DNA of 64,000 nucleotides, taken from the NCBI GenBank assembly GCA_021498125.1, contig JAIZWL010000001.1:1168099-1232098 (forward strand), in the 5' to 3' direction. The translations under genes were made by a program, and so were the position numbers. Each line of letters begins with the position of its first letter. Within the stretch, counting starts at the first letter, position 1. Positions 52,818-63,500 of this stretch are shown in pieces. The DNA comes from Candidatus Thorarchaeota archaeon (lineage in GTDB: Archaea; Asgardarchaeota; Thorarchaeia; Thorarchaeales; Thorarchaeaceae). Below the pieces are notes generated by a model, which was not told the DNA's origin, searched no databases, and worked only from the letters and a program-made list of their open reading frames with translations.

Positions 52818-54401
52818 ATGACGAAACTGAAGATCACCGATACCGTGTTACGAGATGCACATCAGTCTCTGCTTGCAACGCGCATGCGAACAGAAGATAT
52901 GCTTCCCATTTGTGACAAGCTCGATCAGGTCGGCTATCACTCTCTTGAGATGTTCGGTGGTGCAACATTTGACTCAATGATGCGATTTCTTGATGAGGAT
53001 CCATGGGCTCGGTTGGAGGCCCTGCGTGATGCATTGCCTCATACAAAGTTACAGATGTTACTTAGAGGGCAAAACTGTGTCGGGTATCGAGCGTATCCTG
53101 ATGACGTACTTGAGGCATTCATTGGATATGCTGTCGAAGCCGGAATGGATATCTTCCGAATATTTGATGCGCTTAATGATGTTCGTAACATGGAGGCCTC
53201 GATGAAATTTGTCAAGCGAGCTGGTGGTCATGTTCAGGCCAGCATCTCCTATACGATCAGTCCGGTTCACACTGTTGACAAATTTGTGGACATGGCCTCT
53301 GAACTTGCTGCACTTGATGCGGACTCGATCTGTATCAAAGACATGGCAGGTCTGATCACGCCGCAGGTGGCCTATGATCTCGTCAAGCGTCTGAAGGAGG
53401 ACGTTGGGCTTCCAGTCCAGCTTCATTCACACTATACCAGTGGAATGGCCTCGATGGCCTATCTCCGCGCAGCCGATGCAGGAGTGGACGTTGTGGACTG
53501 TGCGATCTCCTCATTGGCACTTGCAACATCGCAGCCTGCTACAGAATCAATTGTTGAGGCATTACATGGGACCCCCCGTGATACCGGACTTGACGTTAAT
53601 CTTCTTGCTGAGATCGCCGATTATTTCCGCAAGGTCCGAACCAAATATTCCGCCTTTGAAGGAAGCCTGAAGGGTGTCAATCCCCGAGTGCTGGTATTTC
53701 AGATCCCGGGTGGGATGCTCTCTAATCTTGATAATCAGCTTCGTGAACAGAATGCTCTTGATAGGTATGATGAGGTTCTCGAGGAGGTTCCCAGAGTGAG
53801 AGCAGAACTCGGGTACCCCCCATTAGTGACCCCGTCCAGTCAGATCGTCGGCACGCAGGCCACACTCAATGTCATCACTGGTGAACGTTACAAAATCATC
53901 CCCCATGAGGTCAAGCAATACGTTCGAGGGTATTATGGTCGGCCTCCTGCACCGATTGACCCTGAAATCAAAAAGCTGATAATCGGCGATGAGGAACCGA
54001 TTGACTGCCGACCTGCTGATCTCCTTGAGCCAGAGCTGCCCGAGGCAAGAGAGGCATTGAAAGACATTCCGCATCACCCGCGAGATGAGGTCTCGTACGC
54101 TCTCTTCCCACAGTACGCACTTGATTTTCTTAAGCGTAAGGCGCAACGGCAGACACAGGGCAGTCTAAGCCCCGAAAAAGAAGCGGCGATTATTGCCGCA
54201 GTGTTGCATATGGGCATTATGACAACAGGCATCACCGCCTCTGGTACTTATGGATCTGCTTGGTCTCAGGGAGGTCGTGAGGGACTTGTTGCACAGGCGA
54301 CAAATTATAATGCAGGCCGATGGGGCCATAGTGAATCCATCTGGGCAATCGCGGGACGGAAGGATCTCATGCGCCGGAATCTCAATGGAGGCACTGTTTA
54401 A
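52818..54401 (+). CDS. oadA: Pyruvate/oxaloacetate carboxyltransferase (5S transcarboxylase / OadA-PycB type)
   Basis: HMGL-like TIM-barrel carboxyltransferase, 527 residues. ITDTVLRDAHQSLLATRMRT with the metal aspartate, KDMAGLITP with the carbamylated-type lysine, and HSHYTSGMA for the metal histidines are diagnostic, followed by the conserved carboxylase domain (KVRTKYSAFEGSLKG). It moves carboxyl between biotin and pyruvate/oxaloacetate. The last 75 residues (SPEKEAAIIAAVLHMGIMTT onward) form an extra helical tail that resembles OadG-type ends. It overlaps the biotin-carrier gene by 1 nt. Pyruvate carboxylase B or a decarboxylase are the alternative roles. Confidence 0.92.
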   Translation: MTKLKITDTVLRDAHQSLLATRMRTEDMLPICDKLDQVGYHSLEMFGGATFDSMMRFLDEDPWARLEALRDALPHTKLQMLLRGQNCVGYRAYPDDVLEAFIGYAVEAGMDIFRIFDALNDVRNMEASMKFVKRAGGHVQASISYTISPVHTVDKFVDMASELAALDADSICIKDMAGLITPQVAYDLVKRLKEDVGLPVQLHSHYTSGMASMAYLRAADAGVDVVDCAISSLALATSQPATESIVEALHGTPRDTGLDVNLLAEIADYFRKVRTKYSAFEGSLKGVNPRVLVFQIPGGMLSNLDNQLREQNALDRYDEVLEEVPRVRAELGYPPLVTPSSQIVGTQATLNVITGERYKIIPHEVKQYVRGYYGRPPAPIDPEIKKLIIGDEEPIDCRPADLLEPELPEAREALKDIPHHPRDEVSYALFPQYALDFLKRKAQRQTQGSLSPEKEAAIIAAVLHMGIMTTGITASGTYGSAWSQGGREGLVAQATNYNAGRWGHSESIWAIAGRKDLMRRNLNGGTV

Positions 54402-54919
54402 TGAGCCAAGAGTACAAGCTGGCAATTGATGGTCAGCAGTTCAAAGTGGCCGTACAGCGACTTGATGAGGGCGGGCTCCTGATAATTCGTGTTGGTGACC
54501 AGAGTTATACCCTCAAGCCAGAGGCCTCTGATGATGGTACTTGGATCGTGAATGACACTTCCACCGACCACACTCTAAAGATCAAGAGCCGTTCTGGCAA
54601 AAAGATCGTTGTAGAATTGAACGGCGTGACCAAAGAAATCGAATGGAGTCGCATACGCAAAGAGACCGCTTCTCGTACGGTCCGTGCAAGCTCTGGCAAG
54701 AAAGTCGAGGGTGGTGTCTATGCGCCCATGCCTGGAAAGATCACAGAGGTACATGTGAAGGTCGGCGACTCGGTACAGAGTGGGGACACAGTCTGTGTTC
54801 TGGAGGCCATGAAGATGTTCAATGAACTAAAGGCCCCTCGTGATGGTACTGTCAAGGAGGTCAATATCGAATCAGGTTCTCCCGTGACGCCTTCAGACCT
54901 ACTCATATTGATAGAATAG
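54401..54919 (+). CDS. Biotin carboxyl carrier protein (1.3S type)
   Basis: A 172-residue swinging-arm protein. The C-terminal biotinyl domain has the site EAMKM with K138 as the biotinylated lysine, within YAPMPGKITEVHVKVGDSVQ. A longer beta-rich N-terminal part (residues 1-95), as in acyl-CoA carboxylase carriers, probably docks it to the two transferases. ATG 54401 shares a base with the stop of the 5S-like gene (TAATG). The thiolase-like gene follows. No biotin carboxylase (AccC) is adjacent. Confidence 0.94.
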   Translation: MSQEYKLAIDGQQFKVAVQRLDEGGLLIIRVGDQSYTLKPEASDDGTWIVNDTSTDHTLKIKSRSGKKIVVELNGVTKEIEWSRIRKETASRTVRASSGKKVEGGVYAPMPGKITEVHVKVGDSVQSGDTVCVLEAMKMFNELKAPRDGTVKEVNIESGSPVTPSDLLILIE

Positions 54920-54932
54920 TTTGGTGATACTC

Positions 54933-56099
54933 ATGAAACCAGTCTATGTGATTGGCGTAGGAATGACTCGATTTGGCCGTCTTGAGGAATCCATTGTCGA
55001 ACTTGCTCGACAGGCTGCCGTTGAAGCACTTCGAGACGCAGGTGCTGTTGATGTCAGACCTGATAGACTCGTAGTAGGTTCTCAAAATCCTGATGAGTTT
55101 ACTGGCATCGGTCATCTCTCCACACTATTGGCCGATCAACTCGGTCTCGTACCAGCAGGGGCCACACGAGTTGAAACCGGTCCTTCTGCCGGGTCTAGTG
55201 CCTATGAGACTGGTGTTGCTCTTGTGGGATCGGGGCTCTCAGAGTTAGTGCTTGTCATTGGCGTCGAAAAGATGTCCGATGTAGACCGCGGGACTGCTTC
55301 TAAGATTTTAGCAAAGATGATGTCCCAATCAAATGAGACCCTATATGGAGGAACTCCTGCTGCACTTGCCGCACTTGTTGCTCGAAGATATATGCACGAT
55401 TATGGTCTCACACGTGAGGATCTTGCTCTCTTGCCCGTGAAGGCCCACCGGAACGGGGCGAAGAATCCACTCGCTCACTTTCAGAAAGAGATCACGGTCG
55501 AAAAGGTCCTCGCATCCCCCGTTGTCGCCGATCCACTCACGCTCTATGACTGCTGTCCGACCAGTGATGGAGCAGCGGCTGTAGTCCTCGCCTCTAAGGA
55601 GACCATGCGTGAGTTGGTTCCGGAAGATCATGCAATGAGAATTCTTGGGATCGGCCACGCTACTGACTATCTTGCAGTCCAGCATAGACTGCATGTCACT
55701 TCACTTAATGCCACTATTGAGGCCGCAAATTTGGCTTTCAGTATGGCCGGACTCACACCCAATGATGTTGACGTATGGGAACTGCACGATGCTTTTTCAA
55801 TACTCGAACTGATCAATATGGAAGACATAGGTCTGGCAGAGCGTGGCCGGGCTATCGAGATGATCCGTGAGGGTGCTACTGAAGTTGATGGTTGTTGCCC
55901 TGTCAATACGACTGGGGGTCTCAAAGCACGAGGCCACCCTACTGGTGCGACGGGAATTGCTCAGATCCATGATCTGGTACTTCAGCTCCGTGGGGACGCT
56001 CCTCCTGCGCTCCAAGTCAGTGAACCTGAGATAGGGGTGAGCCATAATATCGGTGGCTTTGGAAATAACATGGTGGTCTCAATCATTGGTACAGTCTAA
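54933..56099 (+). CDS. Thiolase-like protein (SCP2 type) lacking the catalytic cysteine
   Basis: A thiolase-fold protein of 388 residues (ATG 54933; GTG 54921 is an alternative). Conserved parts include YVIGVGMTRFGR, ELHDAFSILELIN, GLKARGHPTGATG (catalytic His) and VSHNIGGFGNNMVVS. Where active thiolases have VEAACASG, this one reads VETGPSAGSS, so the nucleophile position is proline. It may be a non-catalytic acyl-CoA binding partner, as seen beside DUF35 or HMG-CoA synthase proteins in archaea, or use another mechanism. It is co-directional with the biotin carrier, about 13 nt away. Confidence 0.82.
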   Translation: MKPVYVIGVGMTRFGRLEESIVELARQAAVEALRDAGAVDVRPDRLVVGSQNPDEFTGIGHLSTLLADQLGLVPAGATRVETGPSAGSSAYETGVALVGSGLSELVLVIGVEKMSDVDRGTASKILAKMMSQSNETLYGGTPAALAALVARRYMHDYGLTREDLALLPVKAHRNGAKNPLAHFQKEITVEKVLASPVVADPLTLYDCCPTSDGAAAVVLASKETMRELVPEDHAMRILGIGHATDYLAVQHRLHVTSLNATIEAANLAFSMAGLTPNDVDVWELHDAFSILELINMEDIGLAERGRAIEMIREGATEVDGCCPVNTTGGLKARGHPTGATGIAQIHDLVLQLRGDAPPALQVSEPEIGVSHNIGGFGNNMVVSIIGTV

Positions 56100-56169
56100 C
56101 TCGTTGTTATCGTACATGAAGTAAGGGAAAATAATTCGGCATGATATTCTCTTTTTTCACTCCCTATAC

Positions 56170-56325
56170 ATGCGAGCTTTTCTTAATAATTCATCGAGTC
56201 GATTACAAGAAGAATTAGCGCAGATTGCAGAGTCCATGATCGATGTCATACGTCATCAAAACTGGGACCTCTTGACATGTCGTATTGACGACCGACCTGG
56301 ATGCTCAAGTATCTTACATACTTAA
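56170..56325 (+). CDS. Possible small protein, 51 residues
   Basis: A short frame upstream of the longin gene. It starts MRAFLNNSSSRLQEELAQIA and ends with a cysteine-poor tail. Its TAA is within the ribosome site of the next gene, so it could be a leader peptide or coupled gene. There is no clear ribosome site of its own and no family signal. Confidence 0.3.
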   Translation: MRAFLNNSSSRLQEELAQIAESMIDVIRHQNWDLLTCRIDDRPGCSSILHT

Positions 56326-56339
56326 GGAGACTGACTAGT

Positions 56340-57506
56340 ATGCCGTTAGGCCTTGCTGTATTGAAATGGGATGATGAACTGGGGCCAGTGGTGACAGCCA
56401 AGACTCCCAAGGGTCTGAACAAAGGACTTGATCCTACCACATCTATGCGTATCTATGGTATCGCAACCCTTGGAGAGACCGAGGAGTCACAACGCCCGGG
56501 ATTTAATGCTCTTGCTTTTGATGAGTTCAAGCTCGCCGTATATTATGGTGGGCTCAACATGCACCTGAAGGGTCTTCCTTCTATGGTGTTTTTAGTTCTC
56601 GAGTCCGATGAAGATCCGGATGTCTACAAGGACGCTTTGCCCGAGATCGCCACGCAGATCTTTCTCAATGCTGCGGGTGACAAGTACAAGAAGATGGTGC
56701 CCAAGCTCTATGGTCAGCTTGCACGCTACACGCAGATGACCCCCGAGCAGCGTCAAGCCTCTGTACTGAGCGATCCCGTGCGACGGGCAATCCTTGAGAC
56801 CTTGACCAGGAATGGTACCGTTGAGTCGGCCGATCTTGAACAGTTGATTTTTGAAGAGGTCGGCAAGAAGATCGATGTGGACATTGTGTTACGGCCTCTG
56901 GTCAAGATGGGCGTCATCGCAACGGGCTGGGTTGAGGGGCTCTCCTCCGAAGTGGTCTATCTCACGCGAGCGATCTTTATACTCCGTACCATACCTCATG
57001 ACACGGTGCGGGCAGTACGTGGTGGACAGCTTCCGTCCGACGTTGCGGCTCAGTATTTGGACTCAACAAAGAAATATCATAAAGATTACATTGTGCGGCT
57101 CAGACGCGACCTCACTGAGGCGATCTGGTCTGAGGCAGCCGAGCTATCACAGCATCTCCTCGATTTTGACGAGTACGACCTGATCTCGATTTTGAGAGAG
57201 GGGCCACAACAGACGGAGCATCTTCCCAGTCTTCTTGACACGACTAAATCGAATCTTCGTAAGGTGGTTAAGAAGTTGGAGAAGGCACATATCTTGATGA
57301 AGGTGAACGATGAGGAGGGTCGTGAGCACCTTCTTCTCAAATGTGACCCACAAGTCGCTACGGTCTATCCCGAGTGGTTGATTGAGCGGACCGTGGAGCA
57401 GTACAATGACGAGGCAATTCCAAGCAGGCAGGCCATTCACTACTTAGAGGTCTTGAAGCGGTTCCATCCGAGCATGGCCGCCAGCGCAGCATTGGAGGTG
57501 GAATAG
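56340..57506 (+). CDS. Longin-like N-terminus with two winged-helix domains
   Basis: A 388-residue cytosolic protein. ATG 56340 is chosen because AAGGAGA lies about 9 nt upstream and homology begins at MPLGLAVLKWDDELGPVVTA. Residues about 1-130 look like a longin or profilin-like domain (a strand with WDDELGP, then an LPSMVFLVLES helix-strand). Residues 140-215 form one winged helix (SDPVRRAILETLTRNGTVES), and about 285-350 another (YDLISILREGPQQTEHLPSL, then SNLRKVVKKLEKAHIL). The stop is 1 nt before the start of the giant surface-protein gene, with GGAGGTGG in the overlap. A signalling adaptor or regulator linked to that receptor is an inference. Confidence 0.65.
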   Translation: MPLGLAVLKWDDELGPVVTAKTPKGLNKGLDPTTSMRIYGIATLGETEESQRPGFNALAFDEFKLAVYYGGLNMHLKGLPSMVFLVLESDEDPDVYKDALPEIATQIFLNAAGDKYKKMVPKLYGQLARYTQMTPEQRQASVLSDPVRRAILETLTRNGTVESADLEQLIFEEVGKKIDVDIVLRPLVKMGVIATGWVEGLSSEVVYLTRAIFILRTIPHDTVRAVRGGQLPSDVAAQYLDSTKKYHKDYIVRLRRDLTEAIWSEAAELSQHLLDFDEYDLISILREGPQQTEHLPSLLDTTKSNLRKVVKKLEKAHILMKVNDEEGREHLLLKCDPQVATVYPEWLIERTVEQYNDEAIPSRQAIHYLEVLKRFHPSMAASAALEVE

Positions 57507-57507
57507 A

Positions 57508-60500
57508 ATGCGAAAATTACAACTCTCATTTGTTATGATCTTTTCAGTATTGATGCTGTTGACGTTAGCAGGTCCAACTGGCTCAAATCCCGATAATTTG
57601 TTTACACCAATAAGCATGAGTCAATCAGGTGCATCGCATAGTGTTGCAAACCTAGATGAGTCATCTTGGTGGAATGTATCATATCATTATCGTCGCTATG
57701 TCAACCTGACGGACACGAATTCGACGGTCAGGTATGATGCACCTATCCACATCTCTGTGGACTTTGCAAACAATACCTGCTTCAAGAATTCGATTCGTAT
57801 AGTGGACTCTAACGGGAATGAGGTTCCCTCACAAGTATACAAGGTGACCTACTGGGAAGACCCCGATTATGTAAAGAGTGCCACAATCTTTTGGTATGCA
57901 AATATTCCTGCTGACTCTACTGCGGTCTATTGGATTTACTATTCCGAAGACAAAAGCATCGAAGCAGCAAGCTACGACAATGTCGTCTGGTTTGCTCGGA
58001 CCACAGGGACTCTTTCGGGCAAATTCAATCCTAATTATTGGAGTTTCCGTGGCGATTGGTATAATGTGACCATGTATAATGAGGCTGGTGGGAAGATCAC
58101 TAATGGTGCCCACTTACGACAAGGTGCGTCGGGTTGGTATTGGGACTGGAATTGGGGCACAAACCGGGGGAGTATGCATTGGAACCCTGATGGTCTTGGT
58201 GGTCAGGGGACTTCCGGGATCGCACCCAATCCTGATACAACTTTTGTTAATGTGGAAGGCCCTCTTTTCATCAATTACACAACTCAAGTAAACTTTGGTA
58301 GTTATGCCAAGATGAATGTGACTTACACGTTCTACAAGTGGGGTTGGATCTTCAACACCTACATCAAATATACTGGCACTACAAGCGGAAGTGGACGTAC
58401 TGATGAATGGGTCTTCTATCCATATCTTACTACTCATGCAGTGGAAGTAGCTGAGGATGGTACTCAGACCTATTATGATAATTGGGCTGCATCAAGCAAT
58501 AAAGGGAAACCTGCCGGATTTGGTTGGTGGAACGATAACGGTATCTCTCACGGTACAGTGCGAATCTCTCACAATAGCTGGAACACCAATCCTGCATATG
58601 CCAACAACTATGACAATTACTACTATCGTTGGCGGGATACCAGCTCGTACGAGTACTGGGATACTTATATTCCGACAGTCTATGCAGTAGATGGGACTGT
58701 TCTCGAGGAGACCTGTGTGACTGCTGTTTGGAACGGCACTGAAGGACTTGACGGCTATATGCGGATCTTCAATGCCACCTCACGCTATCTCCCTATCTTC
58801 AAAGCAATGGGTAATGTTTCCTCTTACTCGTTTAGGATCAATGTGAAAGATCTTGGCGGTGCTAATGTCGCCAACGCAAATGTGACTCTTCTTAATGCTA
58901 CTACTGGTGAGCGCCTCTACATGAGTACAGGCTCTCCATACACTGCCCTTACCGACTCGAATGGTAATGTGACCTTTATCGGTCTCCAGAACGAAACCTA
59001 CAGAATTTTCGTATGGATCGACAGTCGTACTTGGCTTGACGAGCAGACAGGTGCTACTGGGATGAATGTGACATGGTCGGGTGATCGTGTTGCTGATGGT
59101 CCGTTCACTCCTGTATCTGTGACATTGGATCTTGCCAGTATTACGATCCATTTGGACGACCTGATGGGCCATTCTATGGGCACTGTGGGTGCGGAATCGG
59201 TCCAAGTTCGAGTGTATAATGCCAGTGATCCGAATCCCAATAACTGGCGATATCTGGACTACGAGTACACCGATGCGAGTGGTGATCTCACATTTACCAG
59301 ACTGCCAAAGTGTCGATGGGTATTCAATTTCTCCTATTCCGATACCGATACAGGTCATATCTACCAGTGGGCCGACTTTGGAAAGTACGTGTCATATGAG
59401 GTGGCTGAGTCTGCTATCACAGGCGATCTCACACGGAGCTGGGAGTTGCCACTTGTCACAATAGACTTCAACGTCATCGCTTATGATGACAATCCCGTTG
59501 AAGATGCCTATGTCCGGCTCTCGAAGAGAGGTACTGGAGATCCTATTCCAACGAGTCGTGCAGACAATTACAACGTGACCCATTTGACCGATGCGAGTGG
59601 TGATGTTACCTTCTATCGCGTGCTCAATGGCACATGGAACGTCTATGTGTACAAGACGGATGATTTTGGTCAGACGGCTTTCAATAGTACTATCCCGTTG
59701 ACCGACATTCAGAACTACTATAGCACGCAGGCAGTGCTTCCATTGACCAGCTTGCGTGTTCATGTCAAAGACACTTCAGGCAACAATGTTCCTAATGCCA
59801 AGATTAGAGTAACGGCCAATGGTGAAACGTTGGTGACTGCTTATTCCGATTCAAGTGGTTGGTATAATTTCACATTCATACGGGCGAATGATACCTCTCT
59901 CTCGTACTATGTCTATGTGTCTAAATTGAGTTCTCAGGACCAAGGACCCGCTATTGCAGGTAGGGACTTTTTGGCCTATACAGAATTTGAACTTGCTCCA
60001 TTGACTTACGATGCTGAATATAACGAATTGAATTGTACAATAACTACTGGTGTGTGGGCATACGGTGACAATCAGACATTTACAATTGGATGGTACAATC
60101 GAACAGATACACCACCTACGGGTTATCGTGACGATCCCCTAAGTGATTACACTCATGGATGGCTTAACTTCACAATCAAATTCAATTCGGTTGTGATTGG
60201 CCGTGGCACATGGAACAGTAGCGGTGGCGACTTTATTATCCACTCTACAGGCATCAACTTCACCGTAGTGATAGATACGATTTACTTCCATATGAATGCC
60301 AGCAACACACCGTATGTGATTGAATTTAATTCATATCATCCTGATTACAATGGTCGCAATGCGACTTACACAGTAACAGTCATCATAACTGTGGCTGATA
60401 CTACTGCAAAGGGATCGACTTCCGGATCGGTGTATTGGAGTGATGGATTTGCCCGCAACTATTCGCTCTACACAACCCCTGAAGGGCGAGATGCCTATAA

Positions 60501-63500
60501 TCTCACTGAACTGAGCTATGCAAACTATACGATCTATGATTCAGTTCCGTTCAGTAGTGCCACGAAGATCTCAAGTGGCGTGCTGGTCCACCTCGGTAAC
60601 GGAATCTACCGATTCTCAGATGCGGTTCTCAACGGCTCCGATGTTGGTACTTACTATGTCTACATCTGGTTGTACAAGTACAATTATGTCAACCAGACCG
60701 TGACTGTGGAAGTGACCATCAAGGCGATACCGACTACGATAAGCTGGACTACGCCTCCTACTGATTACACATGGGGCCCGCTAACAGGTTCCGCTATTAT
60801 TCAGTTCAATGACATGATCCACGGTATGACCATTAGTGCAACTGGTGCTACTATCACAATGCAGTGGATCAATACTGCAACTGGTGAAGTTGTTGTGACT
60901 GAGAATCCCTCTTCCTTTACCTACCTATTCTTGGAGACCATCGTATACAACGGGACATGGCGACTTCACGCCTATGTTTCTAAGGCAAACTACATCTCAG
61001 CGGACAACTTGAGTGCTGTATTCACGGTATCTCCACAAAATGCTGAGTTGCTTGTGACTTCTGCCACCGTAGTCACTATTGATTGGGGTACGACCGCAGT
61101 GTTTGATCTGACCTATAGGACAAGCTCCGGTCATGCGCCAATTCCTGGTGCCTCAATTATTGACATCGCATGGGATGGTGAGGTCTCGCTGATTGACAAT
61201 GGCGCTGGAACGTATAGTCTTAGACTGCTTGCGACTCAGCCTGCTGAGAATGCCACAGTCACTTTCATCATGTGGCTTGCCAACAGGACCTCTGATACCC
61301 AGTCTGTGACAGTGAACATCTTGATTCCACTGGCCGTTCAGGCTGTAGAGGGTCAGTCAATCCAAAATCCGGTGCAAGAATACTGGACTCACAATTTCAC
61401 GGTTCATGTCATTAGTGGTGATGAGTCTAATGGTTCCGTCTTTGTTTCAGGTGTCACGATCACCTATGACTTTCCAGCAGGTGGCTCTAGTGGCGTGCTG
61501 ACCGAGAATACCAGTGGCGGGTACTACTGGCTACAGTTCCCTGCTTCTGATGCCCCCGGTCCCGGTGTCTATTCGATCACACTTACAGCATCTCGTGCTG
61601 GGTGCATGACGCAGACTGCCACACTGTACATTGAGGTACTGGCAACTCCAACGGTCGCAGCAGCTGAGAACCAGCTTCTCACCGTCTACTATGCGGATGC
61701 CTATCTCTTGAACTTCAGCTGGTTCACGGAGATCGATGGCAACGTTGGGATCGATAATCCTGATGGTGTTCAAATCGAGCTGTGGAAAGGCACGACCAGA
61801 CTCAATGACAGTATCAATGGAGTCGTGGGTCTAGGCAGTGGTGACTATCAATTCCTGATGGACACACGAGCTCTCGGAATGTCTGCCGATTCGCCGATCT
61901 ATCCAACCAGTTACTACTTCATCATCACGATCCACAAGGTTGGCTATGCAAATCCGTTGGCAGTGACCATTATCATACTGGTTCTACAGACACCGGTTAA
62001 GATGACTGTGGACTCGGTGAATCCCGTTGTGTGGTCAGAGCAGTTCACGATTAGGGCGCATCTTCGCGATGTGATCCATGACGAATATGTCTGGACAGAT
62101 GCAGAGGTGACTCTGAAGTATGGTTCCTTCAGTGGTCTGTTCACATCACTTGGGAACGGTACCTTTGTGTACACAGGTGACTCTTCACAAGTCTTTCCAT
62201 CATCGGCAACACCCCTAGAGTTCACTATTGAGTACACACTGCCCAACTACATTGATGGTTCAGTCACCAGTACGATTGTGGTCAATCCACGACCCGCCTA
62301 CATCACAATGATTGATGCGCCTGACTCATCTTACGACTGGCGTGACGATTTCACTGTCCGGCTCCAGATCTATCTTAATGGAACAACCACTCAGGTCAAT
62401 ATGACCGCCTATTACTACTGGGTTGAATTTCCGAGTATTAACGGTACCATGACTTACAATGGTGTCTGGTACGAGGCAACTATTGACACTGGTAAAGTTC
62501 CTGCCGGAAGCTGGACTCTACGGCTGCACGGCCTTCGTGACAACTACACGGTGACGGCCTATGATGTCCCCATCGTAGTACGTTCTCTAGAGGCAACTCT
62601 TGTGTCTACTACTGGCAATTCGATCTCAGCCATCTTTGGTGTAAATCACAGTGCTGAGGTTCGGCTGGTCTTCTCATACGACTCAAATGTGCTTGAGGGC
62701 GCAGATGTGACCTTCACTTGGGCAGGCCTCTTGAGAACTGCCTCCTATGCTGATGGTGCTTACGTGTTCCAATTCGATCCATCAGGGGATTCATCTTTGA
62801 CAGTGCCTGGCACATACATCTTGAACTTCACAGCCAAGTTGATGAACTACACCACGGTATCAAAGCTTGTGACTCTCAGACTGGCTGCGGCCACCGAGAT
62901 TCAGGGCGGCCCATACCGAGTCGAGGCTGAGCAGACACTTCAACTTGTCTTCAAATATTGGGACACGGTCAATGATCGTGCTGTTGCTTCAGCTGCCACT
63001 GCGCAACTGTACTATCAGATCGGTGACGGTGCCAAGATTCCCCTCACAGCGGATCAGTTTGATGGCGAGAAATATACGATTTCGCTTGCTGCATCTGACA
63101 TTGGTGGTGTCTCCCCAGATCCATATCTGATACGGATCTATGCATCAGCACCGGGTTACCAGAATTGGACCGAGTCCAATGCGGCTTACATCCAAGTCTA
63201 TGTTGACTCACCCACAGTTGATGTTCTGGGCTATCGTGTGCAGCGTGATACGCTGTTCTTGGTCCTTCTCATGACCGGAGCATTTGTTGGTCTTGTGGCG
63301 GGCGCGACAGCAATCCGCCGATGGAGAATCCCATACCAGATCAAGCAGATTAACCGTGCTCTCAAGGACATTGAGCGCAGCAAGCATGCATCCGTTGAGA
63401 ACATCAAGTCGATGGGACAAGTGATCTCCGAGCTACTCGCTCCGGGTCTTGCGGAACTCGATATTCCAGCTCCTACGATTGAGATGGTCCATGTCGAGGA

